Below are positions 11,738-15,097 of a stretch of 15,097 nucleotides of DNA, one piece after another. Every line of letters begins with the position of its first letter. The first letter of the stretch is position 1. The stretch covers positions 1 to 15,097 of the forward strand of contig DTYK01000170.1 in assembly GCA_012961925.1 (NCBI GenBank). The letters are read 5' to 3'. The stretch comes from Candidatus Latescibacterota bacterium. GTDB taxonomy: Bacteria > Latescibacterota > MVCY01 > DTYK01. Below the pieces are notes generated by a model. That model had not been told where the DNA came from and searched no databases. It worked only from the letters and a program-made list of their open reading frames with translations. Made by a program: the position numbers and the translations under genes.

Positions 11738-12376
11738 TCACCCTCCCCGTATGCCCAGCCGGAGGAAATATATCCCCATCCCTATCAGAAAAGCGCCGCA
11801 GGCGAACGTTAAGGCCCTGTAAACCTGGTCGCTTAAGAACCGCTTCCCGAATGCGACGACAAATGCGACCAGGGAGAACCACACCAGATCGGAAAGGATA
11901 TGTCCGGCAAAGAAGACAGAGATGCCGACCTTTCCATATCGCAAGGATTGTAAGATATATGTGAGCCCTATTGTCGCCCACCAGATGTACCAGAACGGAT
12001 TGGCCAGGCTGGTGATCCCTCCCAGGGATACGGGGCCTAATGGACTCTCTTTTTGTCTCTTCCCGGCTGTGCTGAAGGCGACGGTCCCCTTTATAACCCG
12101 TACCGCCATTGCTGTCCCCATCCAGAAGAGGACAAATCCCCCTGCCACGGAGACGACCTGTAGAAAGCCCTCACCGCCCACGAACCGGGAGGCGCCGAGG
12201 GCCAACGCGATGACCAGTATGAATTCCAGGATCCCATGGCCAAGGACGACCAAGGGGCCTGCAGCAAAGCCCCTTTTGGAAGTCTCACTTATGGTGACAC
12301 TCAGGACCGGCCCAGGTGCCATTGCCCCTGAGAACCCGACAAGAAAGGCTGTGAAGAGTATCTGATAAAGGGTCAT
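11738..12376 (-). CDS. LysE/RhtB-family amino-acid exporter
   Basis: A 212-aa inner-membrane protein with about six hydrophobic segments. The family signature is at the N-terminus: FTAFLVGFSGAMAPGPVLS, then TISETSKRGFAAGP and a GHGILEF helix; the middle has a short loop (AGKRQKESPLG) and an SLANPFWYIWWATIG segment, and the protein ends with FLIGMGIYFLRLGIRGG. The family exports basic or neutral amino acids, homoserine lactones or similar solutes by proton exchange; the substrate here is unknown. The start is ATG 12376, which begins at the first membrane helix; a longer reading to a TTG at 12457 adds 27 residues without support. The ribosome site is weak (GAAAG, 8 nt). Same strand as rpsT but 143 nt apart with a separate rpsT promoter. 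Confidence 0.9.
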   Translation of the reverse strand: MTLYQILFTAFLVGFSGAMAPGPVLSVTISETSKRGFAAGPLVVLGHGILEFILVIALALGASRFVGGEGFLQVVSVAGGFVLFWMGTAMAVRVIKGTVAFSTAGKRQKESPLGPVSLGGITSLANPFWYIWWATIGLTYILQSLRYGKVGISVFFAGHILSDLVWFSLVAFVVAFGKRFLSDQVYRALTFACGAFLIGMGIYFLRLGIRGG

Positions 12377-12448
12377 GGAGACTTTCAATCTGAAGCCATG
12401 AGAAGCAATGGCTGGCTTTATTCGGGCGAATAATGGCAAGGGTGAAGT

Positions 12449-12477
12449 AATATACAATAACCTGTCCAGGAGGGCAA
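12449..12477 (-). promoter_or_regulatory. Probable promoter of the LysE-family gene
   Basis: TTGCCC (12477-12472), 17 nt, TATATT (12454-12449), giving a leader of about 65 nt before ATG 12376. The -10 is good and the -35 is partial. Confidence 0.45.
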
Positions 12478-12527
12478 GGTAATTTTTTGGAGCCGCCCGA
12501 AAAGAGCCTCTGAAAGATCCGCAGCCG

Positions 12528-12608
12528 GAGAGTTAATGCTTCAGCATTTCATCCTGCTGATTTTGTACCATCTGCGACCCAGGATGAAATTCTAAAGGGT
12601 GAACTCCG
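12528..12608. repeat. Inverted repeat (29-bp arms), same family as 4082-4110
   Basis: Left arm 12528-12556 begins GAGAGTTAATGC and ends CATCCTG; right arm 12580-12608 begins CAGGATGAAAT. The arms pair at 22 of 29 positions around a 23-nt centre, and the innermost 11 bp are perfect. The left arm itself contains AATGCT-TC-AGCATT. The left arm matches the arm behind the ArsA operon (4082-4110) at 26 of 29. No gene is inside; it looks like a small non-autonomous palindromic element or structured spacer. Confidence 0.75.
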
Positions 12609-12674
12609 ATCATCACTTATCGCTCACCAGAGTACCAGCTAAGATCAGTTTTTTTCAGAAGCTTCCAAAAAGTC

Positions 12675-12725
12675 TTGACATCTCAACCCCGATTGCTTAA
12701 TATACTGTTACCTTAGGGTAACAGT
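12675..12725 (+). promoter_or_regulatory. Orphan promoter with 22-bp palindromic operator
   Basis: TTGACA (12675-12680), 17 nt, TAATAT (12698-12703), followed at once by a perfect palindrome: half-site ACTGTTACC (12704-12712), spacer TTAG, half-site GGTAACAGT (12717-12725). It lies where transcription would start, so a dimeric helix-turn-helix repressor is the natural reader. No gene of reasonable size starts downstream: the next GTG (12763) gives 16 codons and the IS element begins near 12780. Confidence 0.65.
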
Positions 12726-12780
12726 TTTCATCCTATATTCGGAAAAGGGTATCTTTTAAGTAGTGAACGACCACTTCACG

Positions 12781-14567
12781 AAATTTTCAGCCGAGATTTG
12801 CCCTCTTCGGTGACATGAATTTGACCTTTTTAAGACCAAAAAGGACGGAAAATGGTGTCAGGACCATAGACAACAAGGGTTAGGACCATACGATGGACGT
12901 GCTTATCCCTCGCTGAAATCCCTTTGCTCATGCCTCAAGTTTGGTCAGACAACCTTAACAGAACACATAATAGGGTTTTCCTTCAGATAGGCGGCGGAAG
13001 ATGTATTCCATCAGCGTTCGATAACGGTATCCTACAGGATACTTGATGAACCATTGGAGTTTCTTCCGGACCACCAGCGCTGGCAGGCAAAGCAGGTTCA
13101 TCCTCAGCCAACGGATGTTCTTTGAACGGAACTCCCCAGGCAGGAGGAAACGCTTGAACCAGTTGAGGATATTGTAAGCCAGAAGCACTAACTGGACATA
13201 GAAGGCATTACCGTGGAAGTTTAAGCTCGGCAGCTTCTCCAGGTTAAAACCTAACTTCGATTCCTTGATGTGGCCCTCTACGGTGGCCCGTTGATTGTAA
13301 AAGCGCCAGCAGCTTTCGGCATCCAGCTCCTCATAGCCGATGTTGGTCACATAGAACCGATAGATCTCCAGATACTCCGGCTGTAAGGGTTCTCCCAAAA
13401 GGTCCCGCTGTTGTGGGTCATAATCTGGGTAAGGCTCGTGCTCTTTGACAACGATCATGCGACGGTATCTCTCCTAGATGTCGTAACGATAGTCTATCTC
13501 GGTAATGAAGAACTGCCGCTGTTCCTCTTCCTCAACTGTAGATGTGATGGGTTGAAAATCCTTTAATGTACGAGCCAGAGCCTTAAGATCGGCGGTGGCT
13601 TTGGCAGCCACAGATGTATTTGAGCGTTTTGCCCTCCAGAGACTCAAAGATATCCTCGGAGAAGAAGCCCTTGTCTATTCGTATGAAGGTGAGTCTGTAA
13701 TTGGGTGGAAGCAGCGCTACAACCGATTCAAAGAAGCTTTTGAAATCCGTGGTGCAGTGAGTGTTGCCCCCTCGGAGCTCGGCTTTGATCCAGTCGCCGT
13801 TGTTAGAGAGGGTGGCGGCAAGAATCTGAAAACAGGGTCGTCCCCTCTTATGAGGGTTGTAACCTATCTGGGCCCCCTCCTGCTTGCCGTACACGGTGGC
13901 CGTGGTCATGTCGAGATCTATCCCGATCTCAACGGTCTCCTCTGTCCGATTACACCGACTCAAACCCTTCTGGTTGACCCGCTCCAGGGCATCGACATTC
14001 CCTTTGGTAGCGGCTGCCAACCGTTTTCGGATGTTTCCTTCATCAGGCAGTTGGTCAACTCCCAGGGCCCGGGCAAGGCCCCTGTCCCAGCGAAAGGAGT
14101 TTAAATCGTAGAGGCGGGGCGCTCCGGCAAAGATACAGGCCAGGGTTGAACCCAGAAGCTGAGCCGTTGAATAGGTGTGACCCTCGTGTTCAAGGACAGA
14201 TTCAAGATCCGCATACAGCCCGATCCTTTCGGTAAAGGCGAGGGGAAGAAACATGCCCCCAAAGCCGGTCAGATTCTTCTGGTTGAAATAGAGTCTGGTA
14301 TTGTAAGGGGTCAGCTTCTTCCTGTTGTCACAGGCACCGATAGGGCTCATCCGCCTGAAGAGGTCACGTTGGGCATTAACCCATCTGGTCTCTCGCCCTG
14401 AGAAAGGGGCTTTGTAGAAACAGCTTTCCTGACCCCACTTTTGGGCGATTCTGGGCAGAAGATCGGCTTTGACTCGACTCATAATTCCCCTCCATAAGTT
14501 TATGGTTAACGGTCTAATAAACATAATACTTATGGAGAGAAAAGCAACAAAAATATGCTCAAATTTT
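12781..14567 (-). mobile_element. IS1380-family insertion sequence, degenerate
   Basis: About 1.8 kb around the transposase remnant, a normal IS1380 size. Proposed ends are imperfect inverted repeats: AAATTTTCAGC from 12781 and, read inward on the other strand from 14567, AAAATTTGAGC (9 of 11). I could not find a convincing target duplication, so the ends are approximate. It lies between the orphan promoter and the binding-protein remnant. Confidence 0.5.
12955..14482 (-). pseudogene. IS1380-family DDE transposase, frameshifted and with a stop codon
   Basis: The start is ATG 14482 with GGAGGGGAATT directly upstream. The first part reads to about 13612 and contains the first catalytic Asp in EIGIDLDMTTATVYG with QIGYNPHKRGRP after it, and the second in RIDKGFFS. 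A 1-nt slip in 13603-13612 (GGCAGCCACA on the + strand) then ends the frame; the next frame goes on as KATADLKALARTLKDFQP. It reaches an in-frame TAG at 13476-13474 and resumes as ERYRRMIVVKEHEP. The last part holds the catalytic Glu region FYNQRATVEGHIKESKLGFN and the C-terminal helices, ending at 12955. In total about 509 codons, a full family length, so the gene is complete but inactivated by two lesions. A programmed frameshift is unlikely because of the extra stop. Confidence 0.85.
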
Positions 14568-14576
14568 AAAGACCTG

Positions 14577-15096
14577 TTACCCGATATAGTGGAAAGATTC
14601 CGGATCTAGGTTAATATATTTTAAAGCAACTTCTTTATTCTTACAATAAACAGACACTGCGGCCGGAATATATCCAATCCGCGTAAGATCCTGTTGCCCA
14701 ATGGGAATGGACCTTATTTTTTCCGGATTCCAAAACTGAAATACCCTCCAGCCAAAAACTGCATCAATATTCCCCATAGCCAAAATAGAAGCTGTCTTAC
14801 TGCAACTTTCAGCATAAGTAACAATTTTTTCTTATTTTTTCTGTCAATCCGCTTTTTTCAATAATCTCTACCGCATACAACCCTACACAAACCGTCTCAG
14901 GATTTGCTATCCCTAAACGAACATCTTTTTCAACCAAGGACTCCAGTGAATTTATACTTTTAGGATTATCCGGTACAACACATATAGATGGAATCAAATA
15001 TGCAATCTTCTCTTCGGTCTCAGGCAAAACGAGCCTCTCTTCTTTTGCCTTTTCCATAAAATCAGATAATCCCGGGATATAAATGTCCCCTTTTTT
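14577..15096 (-). pseudogene. Molybdate/tungstate-type substrate-binding protein (ModA/WtpA-like), 3' part, frameshifted
   Basis: The gene enters from beyond the window end. Reading leftward: KGDIYIPGLSDFMEKAKEE, LVLPETEEKIAYLIPSICVV, a KDVRLGIANPETVCVGLYAVE block, then IRKN. At the T6 run (14825-14830 on the + strand, A6 in the gene) the frame breaks; dropping one A continues it as KIVTYAESCSKTASILA, MGNIDAVFGWRVFQFWNP and RIGYIPAAVSVYCKNKE, stopping at 14577. These are the ligand-pocket and hinge blocks of periplasmic type 2 oxyanion-binding proteins of ABC importers. The final helix is about five residues shorter than usual. Base composition is clearly more AT-rich than the rest of the window. 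Either a true pseudogene or a homopolymer sequencing error. The IS end lies about 10 nt beyond the stop. Confidence 0.75.
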
Positions 15097-15097
15097 A

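Larger units (their letters stand above)
12458..12954. other. 497-nt region between LysE gene and transposase
   Basis: Holds the LysE promoter, the inverted repeat, the orphan promoter/operator, and the presumed left end of the IS element. Within the IS part a 9-nt direct repeat AGGACCATA occurs at about 12862 and 12882. No intact gene is seen. Confidence 0.6.

Noticed and set aside
12763..12813. Short GTG-started frame (16 codons) after the orphan promoter
   Set aside because: No ribosome site at proper distance and too short to judge; it may be the stump of a cut gene but this cannot be shown.
13595..14104. 169-codon + strand open frame inside the transposase
   Set aside because: It is the antisense shadow of the IS1380 transposase, with no start signal and no family resemblance.
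12955..14482. Programmed ribosomal frameshift in the transposase
   Set aside because: No slippery heptamer at the break, and a separate in-frame TAG further on would still stop translation.
14574..14582. CTGTTACC at the right flank of the IS, resembling the operator half-site on the left flank
   Set aside because: Only 8 nt, inside the 3' end of the binding-protein remnant, with no second half-site; probably chance.
1..15097. CRISPR array, tRNA or rRNA genes
   Set aside because: No regularly spaced repeats and no recognisable tRNA cloverleaf or rRNA sequence on either strand.

Overview
The window looks like chromosome from an uncultured Gram-negative bacterium. Ribosomal protein S20 places it in Bacteria. 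Signal peptides, a lipobox and a periplasm-type M23 peptidase point to an outer membrane. Arginine is mostly encoded by AGG/AGA and GC is near 50%. A secreted M6 protease ending in a FlgD/Por-type domain (motif QNFPNPF) is typical of FCB-group or deep Desulfobacterota/Nitrospirota-like lineages; I cannot place it more precisely.

Left part (68-4047, + strand): a tight operon of a CstA-family transporter, an 88-aa small protein, an ArsA/Get3-like ATPase, a 22-codon micro-ORF and a second ArsA/Get3-like ATPase. Gaps are 0-4 nt. The two ATPases have lost different parts of the active site: the first keeps the switch I Asp but has a rebuilt switch II, and the second keeps DTAP but has the catalytic Asp replaced by Asn. 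This suggests an obligate heterodimer working with the transporter or on membrane-protein handling, and it is the best candidate here for a little-described system. It is followed by about 700 nt of decayed DNA: a palindromic repeat, the frameshifted C-terminal end of a UbiA-type decaprenyl-phosphate phosphoribosyltransferase, and a second decayed membrane gene.

Middle part (4700-10866): on the minus strand, a 904-aa secreted M6 metalloprotease with a right-handed beta-helix and a FlgD-like C-terminus. It diverges from a Nudix hydrolase. Then on the + strand come a lipoprotein whose start may be frameshifted and overlaps a dispersed repeat, an OapA/LysM-like M23 peptidase with an unusual HLD motif, and a Minf_1886-family protein. 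From 10867 to 11333 there is no gene, only hairpins and a second, inverted copy of the dispersed repeat.

Right part (11334-15097): rpsT (S20) and a LysE-family exporter on the minus strand, each with a recognisable promoter. Next is a 29-bp-arm inverted repeat related to the one behind the ArsA operon, then an orphan promoter with a 22-bp palindromic operator. An IS1380-family element follows; its transposase is broken by a frameshift and a stop codon. Last is the 3' part of an AT-richer, frameshifted molybdate/tungstate-type binding protein that runs off the window. The right end is therefore a zone of insertion and decay.
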